From contig JASFXZ010000014.1 in NCBI GenBank assembly GCA_032209605.1, positions 2,252,912 through 2,316,911 on the forward strand: 64,000 bases of DNA, read 5' to 3'. This DNA comes from Mactromeris polynyma. Its lineage: Eukaryota; Mollusca; Bivalvia; Venerida; Mactridae. A program made the position numbers and the translations under genes. The notes under the pieces are model-generated. The model did not search any database. It saw only the letters and a program-made list of their open reading frames with translations, and was not told the origin of the DNA. How positions within the stretch are numbered: position 1 is the stretch's first letter; each line of letters starts with the position of its first letter. This document shows positions 11,927 to 23,009 of the stretch, in pieces.

Positions 11927-14900
11927 CTGTAAAACAATAATTAAGAATTAATCAATTTTATTCATTTTGTTTACAGATTGAATGTGAATTATCAAATGAT
12001 GTCAGTCTTCACTCTTGCTTAGAATGTTTTAGACGTCTTCTTAGACGCAAACTGGGAAGTGGTTTATTCTATTCTTATAAAAGTTATCAGGGATGTAGCT
12101 TAGTTAAAATTGACGTTTAGACATAGTTGTAGGGGGTTCGGGGGCATAGTGTTGTAGCTAGCTCGTCAGAGATAAATGTTGATGTATTTTTCTTGTTAAT
12201 ATGCTAACAGTAACATCAAAAACATAATTAGATATGTTATATTAATATGAATAAAAAAGTGTAGACCGCGGCCTATATACTCGGCCTATAAAAAACTACG
12301 CCCCTGGTTTTAAATGGGACACCTGTAGTGTATGCTTCAAGAAATCTCCATGATAATAATACATGTGTACATTGAACCATGGATGATACTTTTATTTCCA
12401 AATCTGATATTTTTTATGGATTGCATCGGCCCAATTTTTTCCAAAATATGAATAGTTGTACCTGTCCTGCCTATCAATGATGATCAATCTTGATTCCACC
12501 AGTCTTGGTTCTAATTGGTTTATATCTTCAAACTCGGGAAATCCATTGAATCTACTCCATGCATCTAACTCTGTGGCAAAGAAATAAAAAAACATGTTTC
12601 GTTTGGTAACTGAAAACACAAACTTAATTGGAATAAATGTACCAAACTATGCTAACTACAGGTCTTAAATGTTTTCTTGATAAAAGGAATTGCGCGCCGA
12701 TACATTGATATTGGAGTTGGCTATTTAACGTTAAAAGCTTCAAATTGAGTTTAATGTACAAAAAAATACGATAAAAAACTCAACAAATCATCAATTCTAA
12801 ATGATGCAATATAGCAAACGAAGGTTGCATTTTCAAATTCCCCATCTGGGTGCTCGAACTTACGACCTTCGGATCAGGACTCAGGCGCTCTACCCCTACA
12901 CAACTGCGCATCCCCTCGGCCACAGTTCCGCCCCATGAACAAGTGTGTCTCACCCTGAACCACTGTGCCTCCCCTCGACCACTGTGCCTTCCCCTCGACC
13001 ACTGTGCTTTCCCCTCGACCACTGTGCCTCCCATTCGACCACTGTGCCTCCCCCTCGACCACTGTGCCTCCCCTGAACCACTGTGTCTCCCCTGAACCAC
13101 TGTGCCTCCCCTGAACAACTTTGCCTCCCCCTGAACCACTGTGTTTCTCCCTGAACCACTGTGTCTCCCATTCGGCCACAGTGTATCCCCCTGAACCACT
13201 GTGTCTCCCGCTGAACCACTGTGTCTCCTCCTGAACCACTGTGCCTCCCCCTGAACCATTGTACTTCACCCTGAACCACTGTGTCTCCCCCTCGGCCACA
13301 GTGTCTCCCCCTGAATTACTGTGTCTCCCCCTGAACCACTGTGTCTCCCCTCGACCATTGTGCCTCTCCCTGAACCACTGTGTCTCCCCCTGAACCACTG
13401 TGTCTCCCCTTGAACCACTGTGTCTCCCCTCGACCACTGTGCTTCCCCTGAACCACTGTGTCTCCCATTCGGCCACAGTGTATCCCCCTGAACCACTGTG
13501 TCTCCCGCTGAACCACTGTGTCTCCTCCTGAACCACTGTGCCTCCCCCTGAACCATTGTACTTCACCCTGAACCACTGTGTCTCCCCCTCGGCCACAGTG
13601 TCTCCCCCTGAATTACTGTGTCTCCCCCTGAACCACTGTGTCTCCCCTCGACCATTGTGCCTCTCCCTGAACCACTGTGTCTCCCCCTGAACCACTGTGT
13701 CTCCCCTTGAACCACTGTGTCTCCCCTCGACCACTGTGCTTCCCCTGAACCACTGTGTCTCACCCTGAACCACTGTGTCTCCCCCTGAACCACTGTGTCT
13801 CCCCTCGACCACTGTGTCTCCCCCTGAACCACTGTGTCTCCCCCTGAACCACTGTGTCTCCCCCTGAACCACTGTGTCTCCCCTCGACCACTGTGTCTCC
13901 CCCTGAACCACTGTGTCTCCCCCTGAACCGCTGTGTCACCGCCTGAACCACTTTGTCTCCCCCTCGACCACTGTGTCACCCCCTCGCCTACTGTGTCTCC
14001 CCCTCGACCACTGTGTCACGCCCTCGACCACTGTGCCTCCCCCTGAACCACTGTGTCCCCCCTGAACCACTGTGCCTCCCCCTGAACCACTGTGCCTCCC
14101 CCTAAACCATTGTTCTCCACGGCGGTCAAGGTTCAATCACCGGTCAGCACTTTTGAACATAGTATAACTGTTACCTATTGGTTCTAAACGATAAAAAAAC
14201 TTACTGTATGTGTTGGTTTGATCAGCAGCCGAGATGTTGGCGCGCAATGTTACCACATGTACATCTTCAACTGATGACGTCAGTGTCACGCTGAATGACT
14301 TTGGTTTCATACTGGATGAACCGGAAGTCGCGTTTATTTCTTGGCATTCATGCATTACGCTGTAAATAAAATAAAAAGGGAAGTCAGTCCTAAGTACAGT
14401 AAAACATGAATAATAAGACCACCCATGGGACCCTTGTAAATGGTCTTCTTATTGAGATGGTCTTTGTATCGAGGTTATATAAAGAGCAAAACTGTGAAAA
14501 TGAACTAGAAGATGTGTTCTTAATTTGAGGTGGTCTTATTATTGAGATAATCTTTAGGTGAGGTTTTCCTGTATTACAAACTTTACTCAGCCCTCAATAC
14601 TTTTACTCAAAGTATAGATTCACATTTAACTCTCACAGAAAGCGGATCACAAAGATATGTACTAGCTCTTATAAAACGTTTTGATGACCCTTAGAACACA
14701 AATCTCCGATTTCACAAACACAAGTCTTGTTTTATTCGTACAGTAAAACCCTCTGTAATAAGACCACTTGAATGGGACCCTTGAAAATGGTCTTAAAAAT
14801 GAGATGGTCTTAATATTGAGGTCGAATAAAGAGTTCATATTCCACATATACTCGCCACTCGTTGAATACCCGAGACATATACAGTATAACCTCAATACTA

Positions 14901-17900
14901 AGACCACCCAATGGACCCTCGAAAACTGGTCTTGATATTGAGGTGGTCTTAATATTGAGGTTGATTAAAGAGTAAAACAGTGAACATGGAAATGGAAATT
15001 GTATTCTTAATTTTGATGTGGTCTTATTATTGAGGTGATCATTAAGTGAGGTTTTATTGTATACACACTACTGCGCTCTGTGATGTTATATATATCGAAT
15101 ACGTCTTTAAGTATTATATTTTTATTTCGAATTTGAAATCATGACTCATCTATTGTTACGTTATGACTTTTTGCGATGATATTTTGCAGGGAAACGTGGT
15201 TTTAAAACATAATTTTAACAGTTTACATTCAATACTGTATTTCAGTTATGTACGGCCAGTTCATTTAGATTGACCAGCATTCTTTGGTTATGACAGAGAT
15301 CTAATCTGTTCTGACAACTTCCCTACATGAATCAAAGGAGGGGGTCTTTGAACAGTCAAATTGTCACAGAGGACATACGTCTTAAATACATGTACAGTAG
15401 AACTTCGAAACCTCGAACAGTTTTGACTCGAACAGGTTCTTAATTCCCAGCGAAATCCCTTCTTATTTCTTATTTTTCAAATTGATGTTATCCAAGAGCG
15501 CATACAAGTCTATGACATATAGATTTTATTATTGATATGGTCTTTTAGCGACGCTTTACTGCATAATACAAAAAAGACATAATATTCTGATATATTAAGG
15601 CTTTAGATAGAGCATTAATGTAATAACGCATTTATTTTCTGTATATAATGTATATGGATGAAAGCCACACTAGCCTATATGTATGTAAATATAGAAGCAG
15701 ATAGACTAGTTTCTCTTTCATCCCCTATGTAACGGTAAAATATATGGTTTTCTTCTTACTTCAAACATTCCATGTCAGACCTATAACAGCGTAGGTCTTC
15801 ATGCGTCAGTAAAATATATCATTAGTGTAGGCTAATACATTAGTAAAACGACGTTAAAAAATCCCCGAAAATTATTTTCAAATACAAACTTACCTCAAAA
15901 TTGAGAAATGTTCAACATTTTTTGGTTAATTATTAAGTTAAAGTAAAAAAAACGCTGGAAATATTTCTCTGTACGTCGTTAACAATCGCCAAAGTAAACT
16001 GACGTCGTTACTAATGACGTGATGACGTCATAATGTCAACGACAAGGACAACGTCTGTTCCGTCATCTTCGGGTAATTCCGTAAACGATCGGTCTGAATA
16101 TGTATTAGGAGATGTATCTCGCACACCAAGGACCGAAACTGGATTAAGAGGTCAATTTCTCGCACCAGGGACCAAGACTGGATTCAGATGTCTATCTCAC
16201 TCACCAGAGACCAAGTCTGGATTAAACAGTATATCTCCCGCACCGAGGTCCCAACGTGGATTAAACGGTCTATCTCGCACTTCGGTGCCCCAGTCTAGAT
16301 TAAACGGTCTATCTCGCACTTCGGTGCCCCAGTCTAGATTACACGGTCTATCTCGCGCACCGGGGTCCCAAACTTTATTAAGAGGTCTATCTCGCGCGCC
16401 AGTGTCCCAGTCTAGATTAAACGGTCTATCTCGCACTTCGGTGCCCCAGTCTAGATTAAACGGTCTATCTCGCACTTCGGTGCCCCAGTCTAGATTAAAC
16501 GGTCTATCTCGCACTTCGGTGCCCCAGTCTAGATTACACGGTCTATCTCGCGCACCGGGGTCCCAAACTTTATTAAGAGGTCTATCTCGCGCGCCAGTGT
16601 CCCAGTCTAGATTAAACGGTCTATCTCGCACTTCGGTGCCCCAGTCTAGATTAAACGGTCTATCTCGCGCACCGGGGTCCCAAACTTTATTAAGAGGTCT
16701 ATCTCGCACTCCAGGGACCAAGACTAGATTAGGAGATCTATCTCACACACCAGGGACCCAGACTGGATTAAGAGGTCTATCTCGCGCACTTGAATCCAAG
16801 TCTGACCTATGCAGTATATTCCAAGTTCACAGGAACAAGACGCAGAATGTCATTCACATAGATAATAGAATGTATGTGTCCTTTCAATATTCTAGTATCT
16901 AGTATCACTCTGTGGTTATGAGTGTTTCACATGTTTTGTAAGCCAGGATAAAAAAGTTAATCGTTTTTATTGGAGGATGTGTGAAAGAGAGAATAAGTTG
17001 CTACAGGGAACGCCACATACGCAAGACTATGCCTCCCCACACAGGCCTCCGGGAAACAACCGTTAACAAAACACCAGGCATTGGGGAGGTGCAAGGGTAA
17101 ATATGCATGGGAAACAGGCGCAAGGAATGGCCTGGCCGACCATAAAGGAAAACTAATGAGAATTAAGGGGGACGAACAGGGTTGGGACTTAATGGGAGGA
17201 ATACATCACTGAGCTAGAAACAATAGGTCGAAAGGGGAAAGAAAATATTTAATAATAATAATATCATATGAAATATTTTTCGCATGGGGGAAGAGGAACT
17301 TAACATACATCTAAAACATAAATAGAAATAATAACCATACAGCGATTTACAGCCTTGGAACTGAGAGTAATAATACAGTCTAAAATCATTTTAATCATAC
17401 GTGTTATAAAAATAACGATGGCAATAATAAGTAAGTACGTATGATGTACGAATGTATGAATAATGATATCGCTTCCCATTCTCGACAGCTCTCGAATATT
17501 TCCGTAACACTTCGTTACTCTACGAACATCCTCTAGTGTCATTCTCGACAGCTCTCGGACATTTCCGTAACACTTCGTTACTCTACGAACATCCTCTAGT
17601 GTCATTCTCGACAGCTCTCGGAAATTTCCGTAACACTTCGTTACTCTACGAACATTCTCTAGTGTATTTTACTATGTGGCAAAATGCAACATTTTGTGCG
17701 GTCAAAAAATAGTTCTCGTAAAACGAAGTTAACTTCAATTACTTCCATAAATTCACATAAGAAATTGATTACCATTGTCATTTCTAGTTAAAAGCTCACA
17801 TATTTCAGTCTTCCTATAGCTTTAACATGTGATTATAATCCCGTTTAATCAGCACTCCAGCGCTCACGCCGCCATATTGTTTACATGATGTTCGAATGGT

Positions 17901-20054
17901 ATTTCCGAAATTAGTGCCTTACGAACATCCGAGGCACCGGACGTAGTTGGCCGAGTTATTCCGAATGATCGCTTCCGTGTCAGAAGCTTCTGGTGAGCGC
18001 AGTGGTGGTCTAAACAGTCCGTTTCTTCAATATCCTAAAGTTTTAATGCTTTATTGTAACATTTTTTTTGGAAGTCAATACGTATTATGTGGGTAGAGCG
18101 CATCCCACTCCATACTGTTCAAAATAGTAGTTAGTATAATTGTTATTAGTACACTTTATGGTAAGTATTTTATATATTTCTCTAAGATTCAATGTGAGAT
18201 ATAAACCAGCAATATGTATGTAGTACATTTTGTTTTAAAACAGTTATCAATTTATATTACACTAACGCAGAAATGATTGACTAACATATTGCTGATTTGT
18301 ATAATATTAATAATTATAAAGTGTTACTAAGATATCAAAATTTCGATAAAACATGGTAACGATGTGCCCACCAAAACAGTCCGTATCTTCAATTAAAATT
18401 GTAACATATTTAACTATCTGGGCCCGGTCTCCCGAAGCATCTCAATTTGAGCTAGATCTCAGCTCAAATATTATCTCAAATCGTTGCGGACTCAATAAAA
18501 CGGTAGTACAAAACCAAAAAGATTAGATGATTTTTTTCTCATTTTTTTCAAGAGATTCAGATGAGATTTGTCTCAATCTCTATTTTGAGCAAAATCTCAT
18601 ATTGAGCAGATATTTCTATTTGAGATGTTTTGAGAGATCGGGCCCATGGCAAAGTTGACACAGAAATAAGATGACGTCATATAATAAAAGCAATTTATTA
18701 TGAATACCTTCCGTAACTAACACCGTACTTAAACGAAGATAATTATTTTATTATTTCGACTCGTAGGGTTTTTTAATTTAAATTTATTTTTTAAAGGAAT
18801 TTGACTGGACAGGGTATATTGATCTAAGTCTTTCAAATCATGAGTTGCTGACAAACGAAACTATACGGACAGACGGACAGAACAGTAACTGATGACTTAT
18901 ATAAATTAGAACAGAAAAGAAACAACACAATATTTACCATTGCTTCATTTGTCATTCTATACTTAAACTTATTATTCTGGTCTTAGCCGTTTGAATAGTT
19001 TTAAGGAGTTCGATGATTGAATGATTTAACATCAGTAATTTAGCTTACATATATAAATATAAGTTAAAACTTATTAACATATCAATCGCTCTTGATGACT
19101 GACTGCGGTGGAAAAATTGTGAAGTTGTGATTTTGGCTGTTGTTGAGAGGTTGTGAGTGAAGTAAAGTGCGTCTGATGTGGGGCTCGAACCAACGACTCC
19201 CTAAACACTAGTACGGCGCTCTAACTACTTCGTTATTCGGGTGGCCGTCTAACTCCACACCAATACACTCCAACCCCTTCCGTGGGTCGTCAAACACCGC
19301 TGTCACAATTTAAGTAATTAAACCAAGGGGGGAGTGCGCCTGATGTGAGGCTCGAACCAACGACCCCCTTAACACTAATATGGCGCTCTACCGTCTAACC
19401 GCACACCACTACATGAGGGTAGATTGATAGTAGATTCAAGTTAATGTTGTCTAGTGCTCAATAGATATAGGTGTACTATTTTTCTCATTTGTTTTACAAT
19501 TAACAGAACATGAATTACATAGCTGTAGAACCCACGACCCCTGAACACCAACACACCGTGCCCCACCGACTGAGCCAATCCGGCGACTGTCTTACCGAGA
19601 CAACTACACTACGTTATACGACTATCACTTTCAAATAGTATTGTCATTTTTATTACTATCAACTGTTCTGTAGTATTCAAAAATACTCAAAATAGGCTTG
19701 TTAATTAGTTATACTCAGCTGAACATTCCGTGTATAGTTTTTCACACCCTGAAAAAAATACAGTTAAACCTCCATTCATGACCACTTCAATATTAAGACC
19801 ACCTCAATATTAAGAACACAAAGTTTATGTCCAGTTTCACTTTTTTGCTCCATATTCAACCCCAATGTTAAGACCACTTCAATAAGAAGGGTCCCGACAG
19901 TGGTCTTATTATTTCGGTAGGTGTAGGTGTTTTGCCTGGTCCATTCACCTAATATCTCAAATGATTTTAATTATTAAACTTACCATTCCTTGAGTTGTTC
20001 TATTTCGTTTTCTCCGTCATTGGTTCTTTCCCTGATTGATAAATTTTGCTGCAT
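10573..20054 (-). CDS. Unrecognised basic coiled-coil protein, four exons, copy A
   Basis: Joined exons on the minus strand: 20054-19984, 14359-14205, 12570-12462 and 11926-10573, giving 1689 bp and 562 residues. All introns are GT-AG and the phases (2, 1, 2) are kept in B and C. I do not recognise the family. Residues about 24-75 are Ser/Thr rich. Residues about 100-140 and 165-210 are heptad-like and charged (for example KVNALKSQVEYRMKKLEQGI), predicted coiled coil. The next 200 residues are very Lys/Arg rich with a nuclear-localisation-like KEKRRKVIKCK. The tail is Pro-rich (FAPSPPLMAQPSPP). The start ATG is preceded in frame by a TAA. CRE motifs lie just upstream of exon 1. Exon 1 ends with TG here, giving Cys where B and C have Ser. 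It could be a nuclear or cytoskeletal scaffold; no function can be claimed. Confidence 0.85.
12088..12306. mobile_element. hAT-like non-autonomous element in intron 3
   Basis: Starts CAGGGATGTAGC and ends CTACGCCCCTG, with an inner GGGGGTTCGGGGGCAT block. Present at the same intron position in B and C, so it predates the triplication. Confidence 0.6.
12462..12570 (-). CDS. Exon 3 of coiled-coil gene A
   Basis: 109 bp, acceptor TTTGCCACAG, donor CAG|GTACAA. Encodes LDAWSRFNGFPEFEDINQLE onward to IDRQDR. Read-through of the donor meets TAA at 12389-12391 in this copy. Only splicing at GTACAA keeps the frame with exon 4 in all three copies. Confidence 0.88.
12838..12911 (-). repeat. tRNA-derived SINE head in intron 2
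   Basis: The minus strand reads GGGGATGCGCAGTTGTGTAG, then GGGGTAGAGCGCCTGAGTCC, then a box-B-like AAGTTCGAGCACC. Conserved at 41490-41562 and 54715-54778. It abuts the 20-bp array. Confidence 0.7.
12912..14115. repeat. 20-bp minisatellite with about 297-bp higher-order repeat
   Basis: About 60 tandem units of 18-20 bp such as CCACTGTGTCTCCCCCTGAA. A longer block containing CATTCGGCCACAGTG and TGTACTTCACCCTG repeats at a spacing of 297 bp (TTCGGCC at 13171 and 13468). The unit resembles the acceptor/D-arm part of the adjoining tRNA-like sequence. The same array has only about 10 units in B and 8 in C. Long minus frames across it (up to 345 codons of TVVQGETQWFRGRHSGSG type) arise from the stop-free unit and are not genes. 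Confidence 0.95.
14205..14359 (-). CDS. Exon 2 of coiled-coil gene A
   Basis: 155 bp between acceptor TTTACAG and donor GTAAGT. Encodes VMHECQEINATSGSSSMKPK and the following Ser/Thr-rich segment. An internal ATG at 14355-14353 could serve as start for an alternative transcript. Confidence 0.9.
14395..14573. mobile_element. CAGTAAAACCTC MITE (Tc1/mariner-like)
   Basis: Imperfect inverted ends of the type TACAGTAAAACCTC / GAGGTTTTACTGTA with inner AAGACCACC and GGTCTTATTATTGAG units. TA at the edges and the small size suggest a Tc1/mariner-type MITE; this is inference. Confidence 0.65.
14739..15061. mobile_element. Nested pair of CAGTAAAACCTC MITEs
   Basis: Two consecutive or nested copies of the same element, with internal ends near 14883. 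Found at the matching place in units B (42416-42740) and C (55576-55900). Confidence 0.6.
15890..16035 (-). promoter_or_regulatory. CRE cluster and candidate alternative first exon in intron 1 (unit A)
   Basis: Contains TGACGTCA at 16023-16030 and further TGACG half sites at 16000 and 16015. On the minus strand, about 130 bp downstream, a donor GAG|GTAAGT ends at 15894. A transcript starting here and spliced to exon 2 would begin translation at the exon 2 ATG (14355). The donor is kept in C (56415) and lost in B. This is inference. Confidence 0.35.
16120..16800. repeat. 39-bp minisatellite in intron 1 (unit A)
   Basis: About 17 copies of a 39-bp unit containing GGTCTATCTCGCACTTCGGT. Because 39 is a multiple of three, both strands stay open (plus 16033-16902, 289 codons; minus 16197-16721), but flanking sequence is not conserved as coding. 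The arrays at the same place in B and C are larger. Confidence 0.93.
16985..17170 (+). repeat. Dispersed repeat (CTACAGGGAACGCCACATAC family), unit A copy
   Basis: Same family as 2005-2115. Lies after the 39-bp array in all three units. Confidence 0.7.
17477..17969 (-). repeat. Dispersed repeat, inverted partner of 1004-1371, with 63-bp triplet
   Basis: Reverse-complement match to 1004-1371. One part, starting CATTCTCGACAGCTCTCG, is repeated three times at 63-bp spacing (17477, 17540, 17603). This copy is part of a 1.6-kb stretch absent from units B and C. Confidence 0.75.
18419..18647. mobile_element. MITE with GGGCCCGGTCTC inverted ends
   Basis: The left end reads GGGCCCGGTCTCCCGAAGC; the right end, reversed, reads GGGCCCGATCTCTCAAAAC. 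The inside is rich in repeated ATCTCAAAT / TTTGAGAT blocks. About 229 bp, no open frame. Superfamily unknown. Confidence 0.7.
19179..19594 (-). repeat. Cluster of three tRNA-derived SINE heads
   Basis: tRNA-like segments at 19179-19247, 19348-19405 and 19527-19594, all on the minus strand, with box B GGTTCGAGCCC in the first two and remains of box A (GCTCAGTCGG) in the third. About 170-180 bp spacing suggests a tandem SINE. Homologous clusters lie at 46377-46879 and 59305-59950. Confidence 0.7.
19758..19925. mobile_element. CAGTAAAACCTC MITE, diverged
   Basis: Left end ACAGTTAAACCTCCATTC; inner AATATTAAGACCACCTC units. Same place as 47048-47228 and 60113-60291, in intron 1 close to exon 1. 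Confidence 0.55.
19984..20054 (-). CDS. Exon 1 of coiled-coil gene A
   Basis: 71 coding bp, ATG at 20054-20052, donor GTAAGT. Encodes MQQNLSIRERTNDGENEIEQ then LKE. The same 71-bp exon is found at 47359-47289 and 60422-60352. Confidence 0.85.
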
Positions 20055-20918
20055 ATGTTTGTGTGACTGTCGCTGTAAGACGCCACAACAAAAGTGACGG
20101 TGTTACCGTTAGCAATAACGTCATGACGTATAATTATGAGCGTCACATTTATGACGTCAATGACGTTATGTATGGGTATTTGATTGCGTTTCTTATGTCT
20201 ATTCCAAGTGCAATATCTCTTACATATAGCTAAAAAAATTCTCAACCTACCTATCCAGTTCCGTAAGTTTATTCCATCTCAAACGATTCATGTTTTAGAC
20301 GACATCAACACACCATCAGTGTACATATGTACTTGTAACAAGTATATTTATCTTTGTTCGGGGAACTCAGTCCTACAACAATCAACATGAAAGAGATTAT
20401 GCACACTTGATAGTAATTCAAGTCAGATAGATGGAACGGATTCACTGAATGCGTGTATACTGAATGACGCCACATGCTTGTTTATGTGATGACGTCATTA
20501 AACCTATTTATCAATGATTTTAGAGCAATCTTGAAATGCGATTTTAATGACGTAATGACTTGATTTAAATAGTCATATGGATGAAAAGAGGCATTTAAAG
20601 TTGTACTGTGATTTTAATTAATCAATTCATTCAAACGCTTGTGCAGGAGATCGAATTATTTATGCCAGTGATTTTGATTCTTTGTGTTCACGTCATGCAC
20701 ATACTTGACTCTGATTACAAGGACTCTTTTGAAATGAAGATTAGAAAAATATCTGCTTAAAAGAACGCACGAAAAGCGAATTCCGTACACTAGTCTGACG
20801 TTTTGTCTGAATATGCAACATTGTAGGGACTACAAGTAATCACACTCGACAGCTACGTAAGACTACTCCTGACAAAGGTACTCTCAGAATTGAAATTTAT
20901 ATATTTGACCTAGCTAAA
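20055..20918. promoter_or_regulatory. Head-to-head CRE-rich promoter region (coiled-coil gene A, orphan propeller gene B)
   Basis: On the left it drives the minus-strand coiled-coil gene: ACGTCATGACGT near 20118, TGACGTCA at 20152-20159 and TGACGTTA next to it. On the right is the former promoter of propeller gene B: TGACGTCA at 20490-20497 and ATGACGTAATGAC near 20548. The equal region between B and C (47360-49282) keeps the sites. CREB/ATF-type control of both genes is inferred. Homology to unit C stops at 20918, just before where the propeller ATG should be. Confidence 0.6.
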
Positions 20919-21473
20919 CAGAGGCCGTTTGGTCCTTGGTGGCCCAACACCATATATGGTAGCGGAAGTAGGTGGAGTAGTTGCACGTTTATCTCCCCTT
21001 CTGAATTGAATTTCAGAGCCTATGCAACCTCCATTCCTGAATAGCAATTGCAGAGCCGTTCAACCGTTTGTAGCAGTGATACCATTTGGTGATTGACTTA
21101 CGGTAGCGTATTTTATTTTGATAACTCGTGCTTATCTATCAAGAAATCCATGCTGAATCTTACTTAATGGTACAGAACTCGCAAAACACGTCTCGAGATA
21201 TCGTCTGTTTGTAACTACTTTTCGCGACACAATATGGCTAATCTCGATCATGTCTTTCTCTCTCTTGTATTTTATTACTATTTTCGTATCATTTAAATTG
21301 ATCTAGTTCAGGGATTGACAAATCATGGTTTTGATCATAGTTTTAGTGGATATTTATAAGGATATAGGTCCGTGGTTTCAGGTATGAATTAACAACAGGA
21401 ATTTGAATCTGGCATTAAATGCATTGAAACTATATAACAATTTAGACAACTAAAGAAATTTAATTTACCATAA

Positions 21474-21772
21474 TGCACCAGTCAATTGTAACCACGCCTC
21501 CCCCCAGGTCCGGGGGGATAGCGGGGGAAATGGGCCGTGTTTTTACCTTCCAGGTGGCCCCGCCGTGCTGAATGAATGCGGTGGTTTTGTTTTTGTGCCG
21601 AAAATGTAAATTATAATAGGCCTTACCTAGGATGTCCCCCGGGGTGTGGGGGCATTTGGCGGGTATTTTACCAGCAGTTTGTCCCCGCCCTACCTGTGAT
21701 TGGCTGGACCAAAAGTCAAAGTCCCCGCTATTCCCCGGACATGGGGGGCCGTGGTTACAATTGACTGGTGCA
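21474..21772. mobile_element. Harbinger-like MITE
   Basis: Inverted ends TGCACCAGTCAATTGTAACC on the left and its reverse complement on the right, continuing imperfectly for about 45 bp. Flanked by TAA on both sides (21471-21473 and 21773-21775), a 3-bp duplication typical of PIF/Harbinger elements. GC-rich ends, 299 bp, no transposase. Confidence 0.8.
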
Positions 21773-21784
21773 TAACATAGTGCT

Positions 21785-22110
21785 TCCTGCGTCAGGCTTG
21801 AACCCAAGACCCCTACAACACAAATACCATGCTCTACTAATAGTGTTATATGGGCTGCTTTGTAATCCAATATTTTAGTCATTTGAGGCATAACGACATT
21901 GAGCCGTCGAACGCCACTGCCACATAGTAATTGAAGTGGAAAAGTACATCCGATGTGAATTGAACCCAAGACCCCTCTACATGAGGCTGAGCTTACTGGC
22001 AGTGTCCAATTATTCTCCACTGCATTGTTTACACTTCTAGCTAGTTAGAAAAGTGCAACTGATATGGGGCTTGTACCAAAGACCCCCTCAGCACCATGAC
22101 AGTATTCTTT
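21785..22110 (-). repeat. Degenerate tRNA-derived SINE cluster
   Basis: Three tRNA-like remnants near 21788-21854 (box B GGTTCAAGCC), 21950-22000 and 22055-22100, with the ACCCAAGACCCCT type sequence seen in the other SINEs. Confidence 0.55.
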
Positions 22111-23009
22111 ATATATTTCTAGTACATTTCTGCGCCACCTAAAAGGATTTGAATTAATATGGTGACATAGAAGTGAGTACCAACGATGTACTAGGGAATG
22201 ATCTTGATAGTTTAAAAAGCTTAACAATTCTTTAGGTGGCTGAGGATTTCCACCTTGTGGTCTATTTCATCTTGACCTTTGCCCCAGTGATCCCAAAATC
22301 AGAAGCTTTCATCTACAACCTGTAGGCTATCATCCTACAAAGTTAGGAACTGGAAGGATACTGGAGTTATCATGCAGACAAGGATTTCCACAAAATGGTC
22401 AGTTTGACCAAGTAACCCCAATTCAATAGGGTGCATCGACTACCCAATTGCAATCATCCTACCATGTTAGGACCTAAGTATAATTAAAAGACCGACCTAC
22501 CTATATCAACACAAACTCCCTTCACTTGTGAAAAGGAGGGGGGTGGGGCATAAAAAGTGTATGCTTCAATTCTTGTGAAGAACACAGTTGATTAAGCTGT
22601 ACAAATTTGTATCAAACAAATCATAGACAGGCAAGCAGAAGTTGTTCCATTGAGAAGTCTTAGATCATGGACCAAGTTTTTGAGTTCATTGTCACAACTA
22701 TGTAAAAAACTAGATTGCTGGCTAACTCCAGACTGAACTACCTTGATCTCATTCATAATGCTAACGGTACTATTATACAGTGCAAAATAATTATGCCAGT
22801 ACATGTTCTCTCTTAAAAGCTGACAGCAATGGTTTGTATTTCACTGAATTGTGATTCTTGATTGTTTTCAGATTTTAGCCAACAACTGGAATTGTTCTGT
22901 CTGAAATTCTACCAAGAGGCTTTGATAGTACACATAGTCATGTTGTCTATCCATGAGATATGTATTATAATGAAAAGTCATGCTGTGACCTGTGGGTAAG
23001 TATTAAGGT
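22111..23009. other. No feature recognised
   Basis: No gene supported. Confidence 0.35.

Larger units (their letters stand above)
7430..20200. repeat. Tandem segmental duplication, unit A
   Basis: First of three collinear units. The left edge is set where 7430-7560 resembles 48145-48300. Unit A lacks the 365-bp insertion seen in C at 51225-51590 and has its own 1.6-kb insertion at about 17477-19075, next to exon 1 of its coiled-coil gene. Edges are approximate to about 100-200 bp. Confidence 0.85.

Noticed and set aside
12392..12619. 75-codon minus frame as a separate small gene
   Set aside because: It is exon 3 of the coiled-coil gene read through its donor and acceptor.
12874..13911. 345-codon minus frame of TVVQGETQWFRGRHSGSG repeats
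   Set aside because: It lies wholly in the 20-bp intronic minisatellite and all overlapping frames are open because the unit has no stop; units B and C keep only a fragment.
16033..16902. 289-codon plus frame of LSRTSVPQSRLNG repeats
   Set aside because: Period 39 keeps both strands open, the frame is inside intron 1 of the opposite gene, and the non-repeat ends are not conserved in B and C.
19179..19594. Functional tRNA genes
   Set aside because: Box A and B are recognisable but acceptor stems do not pair and the copies recur with SINE-like flanks at about 180 bp.
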